Shown here piece by piece: positions 27,574 to 37,347 of a stretch of 64,000 nucleotides of DNA. This DNA is from Culturomica massiliensis (GTDB lineage Bacteria; Bacteroidota; Bacteroidia; Bacteroidales; Marinifilaceae), in NCBI RefSeq assembly GCF_900091655.1, contig NZ_LT594621.1, forward strand, positions 3,120,532 to 3,184,531, in the 5' to 3' direction. The notes under the pieces were generated by a model. The model was not told where the DNA came from. It saw only the letters and a program-made list of their open reading frames with translations, and searched no databases. Position 1 is the stretch's first letter. The number at the start of each line of letters is the position of its first letter. A program made the translations under genes and the position numbers.

Positions 27574-27621
27574 GAAATATTTTTATAAATTTATTATTTT
27601 ATTTACACAAATTAAAAAACA

Positions 27622-28191
27622 ATGAACGGCCGTTACCCGGAAATACAGGAACTATTGCAAAAAGTAGAAAAAACATACGGAGAAAAATTAAGTACTTCCA
27701 GCGACTATTTCTGCTTATATTCGGATATCAAACAGAAAGTAAAAGCAAATATCAGTTTCTCCACTCTCAAAAGAATATACGGATACGTACCCTATTCTTC
27801 TTCACCCCGGATAGCGACATTGAATGTACTCGCCCGGTACATTGGAGAACGGAATTTTGACTCATTCTGTGAAAAGTTGAAAAAAGAAAATTTCAATCAA
27901 TCCCATTTTTTTACTTCGGACAACATACAGAGTTGTGAATTAGCAACCGGTCAATCCTTGGAAATAGCCTGGGCTCCCAATCGGTATCTCAAACTGCTGC
28001 ACCTGGGAAATTCCCGTTTCCGGGTGACAGAAAGCCGGAATTCCCAAATTCAGATTGAAGACGTATTTTGTGCTTCCGAATTTATTTTGGGAATGCCTCT
28101 TTTTTTGCACGATCTAGAGCGGGAAGGTCTTGATCAACACATGTTTATTGCCGGCAAGAAGGGAGGATTGACATTGTTAAACCGCATTTGA
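27622..28191 (+). CDS. STLKR-type DNA-binding-like protein
   Basis: This 189-aa protein has an N-terminal domain (about 1-90) of a type I know from many Bacteroidota proteins: a helical segment with STLKRIYGYV, then PRIATLNVLARYIGERNFDSFC. It looks like an XRE-type helix-turn-helix variant, but DNA binding is not proven. The C-terminal 80 residues are beta-rich with no named family. It is 4 bp before the kinase gene, so the two are co-transcribed, and it is divergent from the secreted operon it may regulate. Confidence 0.7.
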   Translation: MNGRYPEIQELLQKVEKTYGEKLSTSSDYFCLYSDIKQKVKANISFSTLKRIYGYVPYSSSPRIATLNVLARYIGERNFDSFCEKLKKENFNQSHFFTSDNIQSCELATGQSLEIAWAPNRYLKLLHLGNSRFRVTESRNSQIQIEDVFCASEFILGMPLFLHDLEREGLDQHMFIAGKKGGLTLLNRI

Positions 28192-28195
28192 ATAT

Positions 28196-29470
28196 ATGAC
28201 ACCTGATACGGATACATCATCGGAATTTATCACCGGAAATTACCTCCGTTTTTCCGACACTTTTTGCGATATTCGGGAATTTCAGAATTCTTCCGGAGGG
28301 TATGCCTTACTATACTCGGCACACAAAGAAGGCCGTATGTTTATCCTGAAAGGCCTGAAACCTGCCTACCAAAACAACCCGGTTTACATTACGCTGTTAC
28401 GCAAAGAATATGAAATCGCATATCCTTTGGATCATCCTTCCCTTTATAAAGCAATCGCCTTTGAGAATATCGAAAAGACCGGCCCTTGCATTGTCCTGGA
28501 ATTTATAGACGGCTTATCGTTGAGGGATATGTTGCTGCAAAACCGAATCACAACAAACATTGCAGTAAAATTAATCCGGGAATTAATTGATGTCACCACT
28601 TATCTGCACCGGCATCAGGTGATACACCGGGATATCAAACCGGAAAATATAATTGTTACACATCAAGGAAATCATCTAAAGCTCATCGATTTCGGACTCG
28701 CCAACAACGACTCTTACAAACCGGGGCCGGGAGGTGTCGGCAGTAAACATTATGCAGCCCCCGAACTTTTGGAAAAAGGCCGGTCTTCTCCCCAAAGCGA
28801 TATCTATTCCATCGGTATTATCATCAAGGAACTGGCCCACAATGCAAAGCTCCCCAAAACATATAACCGGGTTGCCCGGAAAGCAACAGCCCCCTCCGCT
28901 GAGAAACGCCATATTTCGACAGAACACCTGAAAAAAAAGCTGGAAAGAAAACCATACTTTTCTATCGTTTTTACAATCTGCCTTGCATTTCTTATCCTGG
29001 TTTCTTCCGGTTATTTCATTTCCATCTCCCCAAAACAACAACCGGAAAGTAAAAATATTCAGGATATCTATTACAATTGTTATCTGAAAATCGATTCTTT
29101 ATTGAAAAACGCTGAAATTACTCCTGGTATCGACATTTCCCGTCCTTTCTATGATTTTCAAAAAGACTCCGTGACTCTGATCCGTAAATTCTCCGAAACG
29201 ATAGAAAACGAATACGGTACTTACCGGACTTCATTGGAATATAAAAAAAGTCTTCGTTGGGCCCGGCAATGTTTACAAAAATGGCTGGACGATTCCCGCA
29301 GACAATATGCCAGCTCCTTAAAAGCAGCCGTCATAAAACACTTTGATTCCAAGGCAAATCCCCTTCCCTGGACTGTCATACGACAGCAATACATCGACCG
29401 ATTCGGCTCAATAGCCCGACAAAACACAGAGTTTATTGAACGCCATACCCTATCTTTGATTTACGGTTGA
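28196..29470 (+). CDS. Transmembrane Hanks-type Ser/Thr protein kinase
   Basis: This is a 424-aa protein with a kinase domain (about 14-250), one TM helix (about 254-276) and an external C-terminal region (about 277-424) with no named domain. Catalytic features are visible: Lys52 in FILKG, Glu71 in the C-helix, HRDIKPEN at 144-151, DFG at 165-167 and APE at 188-190. The glycine loop is weak (SSGGYALLY). It should phosphorylate Ser/Thr on partners in response to an envelope signal. The linked STLKR protein, 4 bp upstream, is a possible substrate. Confidence 0.88.
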   Translation: MTPDTDTSSEFITGNYLRFSDTFCDIREFQNSSGGYALLYSAHKEGRMFILKGLKPAYQNNPVYITLLRKEYEIAYPLDHPSLYKAIAFENIEKTGPCIVLEFIDGLSLRDMLLQNRITTNIAVKLIRELIDVTTYLHRHQVIHRDIKPENIIVTHQGNHLKLIDFGLANNDSYKPGPGGVGSKHYAAPELLEKGRSSPQSDIYSIGIIIKELAHNAKLPKTYNRVARKATAPSAEKRHISTEHLKKKLERKPYFSIVFTICLAFLILVSSGYFISISPKQQPESKNIQDIYYNCYLKIDSLLKNAEITPGIDISRPFYDFQKDSVTLIRKFSETIENEYGTYRTSLEYKKSLRWARQCLQKWLDDSRRQYASSLKAAVIKHFDSKANPLPWTVIRQQYIDRFGSIARQNTEFIERHTLSLIYG

Positions 29471-29510
29471 CGTTCCCTCCAATAGCTGATGCATGAACCC
29501 CAATAAATAT

Positions 29511-29540
29511 TTTTGATTTACGATTTTAGATTTACGACTC
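29511..29540. repeat. AAATCRT-family repeat (inverted reading)
   Basis: Two or three imperfect units (ATTTACGATTTTAGATTTACG) lie in the gap between the kinase and the permease at 29693. Further units occur at about 29586-29607 and 29665-29685. Confidence 0.5.
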
Positions 29541-29658
29541 TGTCGCAACTTGATTCGTTATTTACAACGGGCTAACTTGTGTCTCCAATCAAAATCGTAA
29601 ATCAAAACGTTCTTTTTATGGCTCCAAAACTCTGCAACTCTGTAACTCATTGCCTGTA

Positions 29659-29691
29659 TTTCAATTTAAAATCATAAATCTAAAATTGAAA
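29659..29691. repeat. AT-rich inverted repeat after permease stop
   Basis: TTTCAATTT (29659-29667) and AAATTGAAA (29683-29691) lie immediately after the stop codon of the minus-strand permease. The same hairpin lies at 42263-42295 after the 42297 permease, and a related flank follows the 8209 permease. It could act as a weak terminator or be a remnant of gene duplication. Confidence 0.55.
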
Positions 29692-29692
29692 C

Positions 29693-32032
29693 TCATTCGT
29701 TTTTAAGCACTTCCACCGGATTCGCATTGGCCGCCTTCCAACTCTGCCAACTGATCGTCAGCAAAGTAATCGACAATACAATCACACCGGCCAACAGAAA
29801 TACCCATACCGAAAGAGATGTTTTATATGCAAAGCCGGACAACCAAACAGATATAGCATACCAGGACAGAGGACAAGCTAATACAAAAGACAATACCACC
29901 ATCCGGATAAAATCCCGGTTAAGGAAAATAATCATTTGCCAGTTTGTGGCCCCGTTTACTTTTCTGACACCGATCTCTTTCGCCTTATATTTCGAATTAA
30001 ACAACACCAGGCCGTACACCCCCATCAAGGCCAATAAAATTGTCGCCAAACCGAAAATATTCACCAGCGTACCCAATCTTTCTTCTCCTTTATACAAACT
30101 GTTCAGATGATCGTTGAGAAAACGTACATCTCCCCCATACGTGGGTGATAACTCACGAATTGTCTTACGTATATGCGTCAAAGCTTTATTCCGGGCCGCT
30201 CCGTTGATTTTAATATAAAAATAGTTCCCGGCCCATTCTTCATTCACAGCCAACAACAAGGGCCGAATACTTTGCTGCAAGGGCAATATATTGAAATCTT
30301 TCAGAATCCTTCCCACTCTCATACCGGCCATTTCCTTTCCCATAGGATCGAAATGATACGTCTTTTTGAAAGTTTCATTCACCATCACCATACTGTCCTG
30401 AGTAGATACGAAACGGTCCCCTTCGATCACTTCTATTCCGAAAAAATTCAGGTAATTAGGCGCAATCATACTCACATCGCACTCTATTCGTTTTTGTTCC
30501 CCGTCGATCATATCATCGAAAAACCAGTGCTGCATTCCGGTATCCCCGATCAATTCGGAAGCAAATGTAACGTCGGTGACAGCCGGATTCTGTCGCAATT
30601 CATTCACAAATGCAGTACGCTTTTGAACCATGTCCTTATTGCTTTTCAGATAAACAATATGTTCCTTCTCTATGCCCCAGGGACGATTCTTTACCATCTC
30701 CAGTTGCCTTCCGATAAACAGAATACCGATAATCAAAGCAACGGCAACCGTATACTGAAATACCATTAGTGTATTCCGTAAAAAAATTCCCCGGGGAGAT
30801 AAAGCCTGTGAACCTTTCAAAACCAAAGCCGGAGAGAAAGAGGTCATATAAAAAGCCGGATAACATCCCGCCAACACCCCCACGATTAAGCTGACAGAGC
30901 CTACTCCTGCCAATAGTCCGGAATGAACAAAAGGATTCAAAGAGGTATACATCACCTCCTGCACAAAGGTCTGGCCCAGTAGATAACACCAGAATACGCC
31001 CAAAAGAAAGGCCAGAAAAGAAAAGATCATTGCTTCGGAAATAACGCACCAACGCAAAAAACGATTACCAGCACCGAATGTTTTTTGGGTATTCAGACTC
31101 TTTATCCGGGAAGGTGCCAATGCCATCGAAAAATTAACGAAGTTAACGATAGCCACAACCAGTACCAGAATTCCGATCAACAAAAGTATATGAGTCATCA
31201 TCCGGTTGCCGGCAGGTTCATGCAAATGCTGAACATCAGCAAAATAGATATCTTTCAGAGGCAAAAACATCAAATCATGATCTGCGAACATTTTCTCTCC
31301 TGAATTTTTTCCGGCCACAATCTTATCCAAACCGCGAAGTTTATCCACTAACATTTCCATATCGGTCCCTTCCGGAATCACATAATACGATTCATAATTC
31401 CACTGCGCCCATTGTGTTCCGCTACTGAAAGAGGCCGAATAAAGAACATTCTGAAAAGTCGAATTTTGAGGGACATCCCGGTACACGGCCGCCACAGTCA
31501 TTTCCCGGGCGCCGTTAAACAATACTGTTCGCCCGATAACATCCGTTTCTCCGAAAAACTTCTGCGCCACACTCAAAGGTATAAACAACTGGCCGGGCAT
31601 CGTCAATGCCTGACGATAATCGCCGGCCACCACCTCCAAATCGAATACCCGGACTACATTTGTATCGGCATAGGCCGGTCCTTCCTCAAAAAAATCCATG
31701 TTCCCGTCCGGTTTTACAACGGTAAAATTAGCCGATCTCCACGGTTTATCCACAAGGCACGATACTGAAAGCTCAGGGATTTCAGCACGGATAATCTCAA
31801 ACCCCGGCAAAGGAAGCAAAGCCTGATAAATCGCTTCCGACGAATGCCGCAATTCCAAGCGATAAATACGGTCGGCTTTCGGAAAGCTGCTATTATAACT
31901 GTACTCGTAATTCACCTGTATCAATATCGCAATAAAAACGGCAAACGCCACAGACAAGCCCATAATGTTTAAAATACTGGCACTACGGGAACGTTGCAAT
32001 ACATTCAGAAAATTTCGATAAATACGTATCAT
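29693..32032 (-). CDS. ABC transporter permease, tandem FtsX/MacB type (class A)
   Basis: This is a 779-aa eight-helix permease, last gene of the 37172-29693 run and 14 bp after the 32047 gene. The first-half loop is APSRIKSLNTQKTFGAG (class A); the second-half coupling motif is KEIGVRKVNGATNWQM; the C-terminus is NPVEVLKNE. Its 3' flank resembles that of the class A permease at 8209 over roughly 60 bp, which points to a shared duplication that included non-coding DNA. Confidence 0.92.
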   Translation of the reverse strand: MIRIYRNFLNVLQRSRSASILNIMGLSVAFAVFIAILIQVNYEYSYNSSFPKADRIYRLELRHSSEAIYQALLPLPGFEIIRAEIPELSVSCLVDKPWRSANFTVVKPDGNMDFFEEGPAYADTNVVRVFDLEVVAGDYRQALTMPGQLFIPLSVAQKFFGETDVIGRTVLFNGAREMTVAAVYRDVPQNSTFQNVLYSASFSSGTQWAQWNYESYYVIPEGTDMEMLVDKLRGLDKIVAGKNSGEKMFADHDLMFLPLKDIYFADVQHLHEPAGNRMMTHILLLIGILVLVVAIVNFVNFSMALAPSRIKSLNTQKTFGAGNRFLRWCVISEAMIFSFLAFLLGVFWCYLLGQTFVQEVMYTSLNPFVHSGLLAGVGSVSLIVGVLAGCYPAFYMTSFSPALVLKGSQALSPRGIFLRNTLMVFQYTVAVALIIGILFIGRQLEMVKNRPWGIEKEHIVYLKSNKDMVQKRTAFVNELRQNPAVTDVTFASELIGDTGMQHWFFDDMIDGEQKRIECDVSMIAPNYLNFFGIEVIEGDRFVSTQDSMVMVNETFKKTYHFDPMGKEMAGMRVGRILKDFNILPLQQSIRPLLLAVNEEWAGNYFYIKINGAARNKALTHIRKTIRELSPTYGGDVRFLNDHLNSLYKGEERLGTLVNIFGLATILLALMGVYGLVLFNSKYKAKEIGVRKVNGATNWQMIIFLNRDFIRMVVLSFVLACPLSWYAISVWLSGFAYKTSLSVWVFLLAGVIVLSITLLTISWQSWKAANANPVEVLKNE

Positions 32033-32046
32033 AACTTCAAATTATT

Positions 32047-34437
32047 TTATTCGCTTTTCAACACTTCAACCGGATTAGTATTCGCAGCCTTCCAACTCTG
32101 CCAACAGATCATAATGCCGGCTATACACAGAGCCAATATTCCCGCTAAAGCAAAAACCCACCAATCTATCGTCGTCCGGTAGGCAAAACTCATCAGCCAC
32201 CGGTTCATCGCATAATAACCTAACGGACAAGCAATAACGAAAGCAATAACAATCCATTTTATAAAACTGTTCATCAACATTTCCAATACTTCACCTATCG
32301 TCGCCCCGTTCACCCGCCGTATACCGATCTCTTTTATCCGCTGCTGAATGAAATAAGTTGCCATAGCCAGAATACCCATAGCAGAAAGTAATACGGCCAA
32401 CCCACACAAATAACCGATCATGCCCGAAACCCGTTTTGTCCGGCTATACCATTGCCGGATAGCATCATCCATAAACGTCGCTTCAAAAGGAGTCCCTTCG
32501 CTCAATTGATTGTATACTTTCTTTATTTCATCAAACGTAGCAAACTGACGATCCCCCTGCAATTGCACCAGCATAGTCCAGGGTGTCTCCGGCCCCTGTA
32601 AAGGAGCAATCATGACAGGTTCCAACTTCTGCGAAAGGTCGCGGATATGAAAATCATTGACAATGCCGCGGACCGATGTCGTATGATTACCAACCTTAAA
32701 TTCCACAGGCAAACCTTCCAGGCCCAATTGCCTCAAAGCCTCCTTATTCAGCCATACGCTCTGCTCTCTTAACACAACCCTCTCCGTTTGACCGTTTCTC
32801 ATTGTCCATCTCATATACTCCCTTCCTTCCACATTGGATATTCCTGTAGGCGTCACCTGCAATCCCAACATCCGGAAAAAAGAAGTATCTACATTAAACG
32901 TCTGAAAACTCAAATGCCGTCCTTCATAATCAAACGAATAATTATTCCCGCCATCCAGCGGATCCCCCTGAACGAAGGCTACATCTCTCACGCCGGCCAA
33001 CTTCAAAACTTCATTCCGTAATGTTTCTTTTTTTGCAGCATCCAACACATAAGAAAAACGGGCAATATTTTCCTGCTTGAAACCCATATCGTAATACTCC
33101 ATAAAATGTGTCTGCTTAACTAATACGATTGTACAGATTGTCAACGCAATAGCTACTACATATTGAAAACTGATCAATACTTTGCTGTAAACCCCTTTTG
33201 TCTTTTTCCGGAAAGCTCCTTTCATCACTTCTATGGCATTAAAACGAGTGACAATCCAAGCCGGCACGAGACCGGAAATAACACCGATAAACACAATCAC
33301 CGCCAATACCGCTAAAAACATCCAGGAAAAAAACAACGGCATTACTTCGATATGCGTATTCATCAATTGATTGAATAGCGGCTCTGCTAAAATGCTTAAT
33401 CCGCAAGCAATAACAAAAGCCAATAAACACATGATCACCGACTCGGTAATATATTGCATAAACAACATCTTACGCGAACTCCCTAAAAGTTTCTTTACAG
33501 ACATCTCCTTCGCCCGCATGCCGCCCTGAGCTATCGATAAATTGATATAATTGATAATCGCCAGCATAAGAATAACACCCCCAACAGCGATCAATACCCC
33601 TACCAATCCTTTACTGTTGTATTTTCTATTTCCTCCGCCATAAGGACTGAAATAAATCTGTTCCAAAGGCTCCACCACGACTTTTTTCGGACCGTCTTCT
33701 TCTCCATAATAGGAACCGTTTTTCTGAAAGCTACTTAAAATATCCTGTTCCCTGGCTTTCAAATCGGCTCCCGGTTTTTCCAATACGTACAAACTGAAAG
33801 TAGCTATCCCCATACTTTCCAATACATCGCCATCCGGCCATCCCCAATAATCTGTCAATCCTTTTATATTTACGGCGGCATCGAAATCCGGGAAATGGGT
33901 ATTTTCAGGCATATCGGCCATAATTCCGGTAATAGGTACCGTTACTCCGGCAATCTTGATTTCTTTACCGACAGGCGATTCATTTCCATACAGTTTATGC
34001 GCCAGTGCCTGAGAAATAACCATACTGTGACGCCCTTGCAACACCTCATCCGGATTTCCCTGTACCAACGGAAAAGAAAACATCTGAAAGAAAGACGGAC
34101 TTACATAGGCATAGGTATAACGAATTTTCTCCGTAGGTGAAACAGCTGCAAGACCGTCTTTATTGGTCATAAACAAACAGTAATCTTCTACTTCCGGAAA
34201 CTGTTCCTTCAACATCGCCGCCATTGGTCCGGAATAACCGCTTCCCTTCTCACTGGCCAAACGTACAATCCGGTCTTTATGGGCATGAAAAACATCTACC
34301 GACAACTCTTGCCGGATATATACCGTCAATAAAACGACAAATGTCAGAGCCATTGCAAAGCCCAACACCGTAATCCCCGAATACAATTTATTCCGGAAAA
34401 GATTTCTGACAAAAAGTTTCACATCCGCTGTTCTCAT
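32047..34437 (-). CDS. ABC transporter permease, tandem FtsX/MacB type (class C)
   Basis: This is a 796-aa permease. The N-terminus VKLFVRNLFRNKLYSGITVLGF, the first-half loop GMRAKEMSVKKLLGSS and the coupling motif KEIGIRRVNGATIGEV define class C with the 54711 gene. The loop in the first half keeps more of the family motif than class A does. It lies 137 bp after the 34575 gene with no sigma-54 promoter in the gap. The C-terminus is NPVEVLKSE. Confidence 0.92.
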   Translation of the reverse strand: MRTADVKLFVRNLFRNKLYSGITVLGFAMALTFVVLLTVYIRQELSVDVFHAHKDRIVRLASEKGSGYSGPMAAMLKEQFPEVEDYCLFMTNKDGLAAVSPTEKIRYTYAYVSPSFFQMFSFPLVQGNPDEVLQGRHSMVISQALAHKLYGNESPVGKEIKIAGVTVPITGIMADMPENTHFPDFDAAVNIKGLTDYWGWPDGDVLESMGIATFSLYVLEKPGADLKAREQDILSSFQKNGSYYGEEDGPKKVVVEPLEQIYFSPYGGGNRKYNSKGLVGVLIAVGGVILMLAIINYINLSIAQGGMRAKEMSVKKLLGSSRKMLFMQYITESVIMCLLAFVIACGLSILAEPLFNQLMNTHIEVMPLFFSWMFLAVLAVIVFIGVISGLVPAWIVTRFNAIEVMKGAFRKKTKGVYSKVLISFQYVVAIALTICTIVLVKQTHFMEYYDMGFKQENIARFSYVLDAAKKETLRNEVLKLAGVRDVAFVQGDPLDGGNNYSFDYEGRHLSFQTFNVDTSFFRMLGLQVTPTGISNVEGREYMRWTMRNGQTERVVLREQSVWLNKEALRQLGLEGLPVEFKVGNHTTSVRGIVNDFHIRDLSQKLEPVMIAPLQGPETPWTMLVQLQGDRQFATFDEIKKVYNQLSEGTPFEATFMDDAIRQWYSRTKRVSGMIGYLCGLAVLLSAMGILAMATYFIQQRIKEIGIRRVNGATIGEVLEMLMNSFIKWIVIAFVIACPLGYYAMNRWLMSFAYRTTIDWWVFALAGILALCIAGIMICWQSWKAANTNPVEVLKSE

Positions 34438-34574
34438 AAGTTCTCTATTTAATAAATCTCTTTAACTATTTATGATTTACGATTCGACCACTACATATTC
34501 GTTTTTATTTTTTGACTCACAATCTTCTTTGTGACTTCTCAATTTTCACATATTAATCGAAATTATAAATTCAT

Positions 34575-36926
34575 CTATTCGTTTTTCAGCACATCTACCG
34601 GATTAGCATTGGCCGCCTTCCAGCTTTGCCAGACTGTGGTCAATACGACAATCAGCAACATGATAATACCCGATAAGAGGAATACCCACGCCGATAAACC
34701 CGTTCGGTAAGCAAAATTCTGCAAATAATAATTCATAAAAAACCAGGCGACCGGACAGGCTATTACAAAAGCGATCCAGATCAATCGTAAAGATTCCCCG
34801 TTCAACATCCGGACAATTTCAGAAATCGTCGCTCCATTTACTTTCCGGATTCCGATTTCTTTGGCTCTGAAACGCGTATTAAACAACACCAGCCCGTAAA
34901 CACCCATCAGAGCGATGAGAATAGTCACTCCGCCGAAAAGGGAAATCAGCCATCCCAGACGGTTCTCCTCCTCGTACATCATTTGCAAACGATCGTCCAA
35001 AAACAGAATTTCTCCCGAATGGCTATGCGCGAAATGTTGTATGTTTTCCCGGATATAATTCAAGGCTTCTTCCCGGGCAGAAGGTTCTATCCGAATGTAA
35101 TAATAAACATCCGATCTGTTTTCCATAACCGACAAAATCAAAGGTTGTATGGCATATTGTGCTGTAAAATAGTTGAAATCGTACATTACGCCTTTTACCC
35201 GATGTCCTGAATAATTGACGGAAAAAGGATCTTTCAAACCATACTCCTTCATAAATGTTTCATTTACCAAAGCACGATAAGAAGTCGTATCCTTAAAGCC
35301 TTCCCCCTCTTTTATCCGGATTCCCCAAAAAGAAAGAAAATTCGGAGCTACGAATTCCATCCGGACAGTCAGCCAAGTCTTATTTTCACCGATCCAGGCC
35401 GCAGAGTTCCAAGAATCCATAGAACTTTCTTCACCAAAACGACTCGAAGCATACGTAATATCCCGGATAAAAGGAGCCCTCCGCAATTCAGTAAAAAAAG
35501 CAGAACGCTGACTGGAAAGTTCCTTATTCGTTTTCAAATAGACAACATTGTCCTTATCAATTCCCCATCCCCGCATTTTCATCATATTCAATTGTTTATA
35601 AATGAATATGACAGAAATAAGCAATCCCAGCGAAACGACAAACTGGAACACCATAAGCGTTTTCCTCAGATACACCCCATGCGGAGACAAAGCCCGGGAC
35701 CCTTTCAGAACCAAAGCAGGAGAAAAAGCCGTCATATAAAAAGCCGGATAAATACCAGCCAGCAACCCGGTCAATATACTGATCCCCGCTACCAGAAAAC
35801 ATATCCCGATATGTTTGGCCGGATATACGGAAACCTTTATCAAATCGGATAAACCGATCGTATTCAGGAAGTAACAATATAAGAGTCCGATCACAAAAGC
35901 AAAAAATGAAAACAATACGGCTTCCGAAACGATGCAAAGCCTTAAAAAAGTCCGCGACGCTCCGAAAGTCCGTTGCGTATTCAATGCCTGCATCCTCACC
36001 GGAGACAACGCAATCGAAAAATTGACAAAATTTACCAATGCCACAGATAAAATCAAACCGCCTACAACCAACAGCAATAAAGTAAACGCCCGGTTCCCTC
36101 CATCCGTATTTCCTCCTTCCTCGGTAAAATATATCTCTTTCAAAGGTCGGAATTGTACCAATTCTTTACCTGCTTTCCTGACTTCATCGTATTCCCGTTG
36201 AAATTCTTCCTTAAATTCAGGTACCGTTAAAATTTTTCGTCCCAATGCCTGCACATCCGTCCCCGGCGATATTTCATAAAACTGCACATAATTCCAATTA
36301 TTCATCCGCAAGCCGGAATTAAAATCATAGGAATATACCTTGTTTTTTATCGATGAGTTTTCCGGTAAATCCTGATACACGGCAGCCACTGTCATCTCCA
36401 CATCCCTACACCTCACATTTTTCCCGACGGCGTTTTCATTGCCGAACCATTTCCGGGCAATACGCAGAGGTAATAAAAGCCGGTGCTTTTCCGTCAATGC
36501 GGCATGTGCATCCCCCGCCACAATCGGGATATCAAAAATCTCTACAATACCCGTATCGGCATAAGCCACTTCTTCTTTATAAAACAGCCTTTCTCCGTCT
36601 TCTCCCTGCAGGGTAAATTCCGCTTCACTCCCGTAATACTGGATGACCCCTACTTTACTCAACTCAGGCACAGACCGGCTGATCATTCCCGCCATCGGTA
36701 CCGGTACCCCGGCATCATATCCTTCGTACCAAAACTCCAAACGATATATCCGGTCTGCATTCCGGAAACAAGTATTGTAAGAATATTCCTGGCTTACCCG
36801 TATCAGAATCACCGTAAACACGGCAAAAGCTACCGACAGTCCTGCAATATTCAATAAGGCTGCACTTCGGGAACGCCGCAATACATCTACAAAATTCCGA
36901 ATAATCAGTCTCAGATAATTCCTCAT
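34575..36926 (-). CDS. ABC transporter permease, tandem FtsX/MacB type (class A)
   Basis: This is a 783-aa permease. I use the ATG at 36926 (MRNYLRLIIRNFVDVLRRSRSA); 20 further codons up to 36986 are an out-of-frame reading of the deleted permease remnant upstream. The first-half loop is SPVRMQALNTQRTFGAS and the coupling motif KEIGIRKVNGATISEI. It begins 2 bp after the stop of the remnant (36929-37172), so the old operon promoter now drives this gene almost directly. Confidence 0.9.
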   Translation of the reverse strand: MRNYLRLIIRNFVDVLRRSRSAALLNIAGLSVAFAVFTVILIRVSQEYSYNTCFRNADRIYRLEFWYEGYDAGVPVPMAGMISRSVPELSKVGVIQYYGSEAEFTLQGEDGERLFYKEEVAYADTGIVEIFDIPIVAGDAHAALTEKHRLLLPLRIARKWFGNENAVGKNVRCRDVEMTVAAVYQDLPENSSIKNKVYSYDFNSGLRMNNWNYVQFYEISPGTDVQALGRKILTVPEFKEEFQREYDEVRKAGKELVQFRPLKEIYFTEEGGNTDGGNRAFTLLLLVVGGLILSVALVNFVNFSIALSPVRMQALNTQRTFGASRTFLRLCIVSEAVLFSFFAFVIGLLYCYFLNTIGLSDLIKVSVYPAKHIGICFLVAGISILTGLLAGIYPAFYMTAFSPALVLKGSRALSPHGVYLRKTLMVFQFVVSLGLLISVIFIYKQLNMMKMRGWGIDKDNVVYLKTNKELSSQRSAFFTELRRAPFIRDITYASSRFGEESSMDSWNSAAWIGENKTWLTVRMEFVAPNFLSFWGIRIKEGEGFKDTTSYRALVNETFMKEYGLKDPFSVNYSGHRVKGVMYDFNYFTAQYAIQPLILSVMENRSDVYYYIRIEPSAREEALNYIRENIQHFAHSHSGEILFLDDRLQMMYEEENRLGWLISLFGGVTILIALMGVYGLVLFNTRFRAKEIGIRKVNGATISEIVRMLNGESLRLIWIAFVIACPVAWFFMNYYLQNFAYRTGLSAWVFLLSGIIMLLIVVLTTVWQSWKAANANPVDVLKNE

Positions 36927-36928
36927 CA

Positions 36929-37172
36929 CTAATCGTTTTTCAATATTTTTACCGGATTCCCGGAAGCTACTTTCACACTCTGCCAACCGACCATTAAAGC
37001 CGCTACAATAAAAGCCGCCACCCCCGCTCCTTGTTTACCTGAAACCCGTTCACCGATAATTCCCGACGAATATAGATACTCAATAAAATCACAAAAGTCA
37101 GCGATATGACAAAACCTCCTATCGTAATAACGGTATATAACCAATTCCGTAAAAAAGTTTTAAATGGTTCAT
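36929..37172 (-). pseudogene. Internally deleted class C permease remnant
   Basis: From ATG 37172 one frame reads MNHLKLFLRNWLYTVITIGG and continues through TM1 to LSIYIRRELSVNGF, matching the first 50-60 residues of the 54711 and 32047 permeases. The DNA then passes straight into another frame that encodes the last 30 residues of the same class (LMVGWQSVKVASGNPVKILK, then ND and stop). About 700 codons between are missing and the join is out of frame. It keeps its own sigma-54 promoter and operator, so only the leader of the operon remains. Confidence 0.88.
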
Positions 37173-37215
37173 CGCATTCAACGTAAAATTATTGCAATAC
37201 ACTTTCTGTTTTATA

Positions 37216-37231
37216 CAATCCTTATACCAAA
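37216..37231 (-). promoter_or_regulatory. Sigma-54 promoter of the 37172-29693 permease operon
   Basis: The minus strand reads TGGTATAAGGATTGTA, which fits TGGYAYRnnnnTTGCW with one mismatch (C to T at -12). It lies 43 bp before the ATG of the permease remnant. The operator pair lies 53 bp upstream. Confidence 0.75.
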
Positions 37232-37284
37232 TACCATAATACTCTCACTACCAAAAACATAACCACCACTTCATTGGAAATATA

Positions 37285-37322
37285 TGTATAATTTCTTGAC
37301 ACCGTTGTCTATTTTTTTACCA
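37285..37322 (-). promoter_or_regulatory. Tandem 17-bp operator upstream of the remnant-led operon
   Basis: Sites TGTATAATTTCTTGACA (37285-37301) and TGTCTATTTTTTTACCA (37306-37322) are separated by CCGT. This is the most degenerate pair, consistent with relaxed selection or with asymmetric half-sites. Confidence 0.65.
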
Positions 37323-37347
37323 ATAGTACAGCCCCGCCTGGAATATA

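Noticed and set aside
36927..36986. 20-codon N-terminal extension of the 34575 permease
   Set aside because: The codons are an alternative reading of the deleted permease tail; all class A paralogues start at or near the equivalent of ATG 36926.
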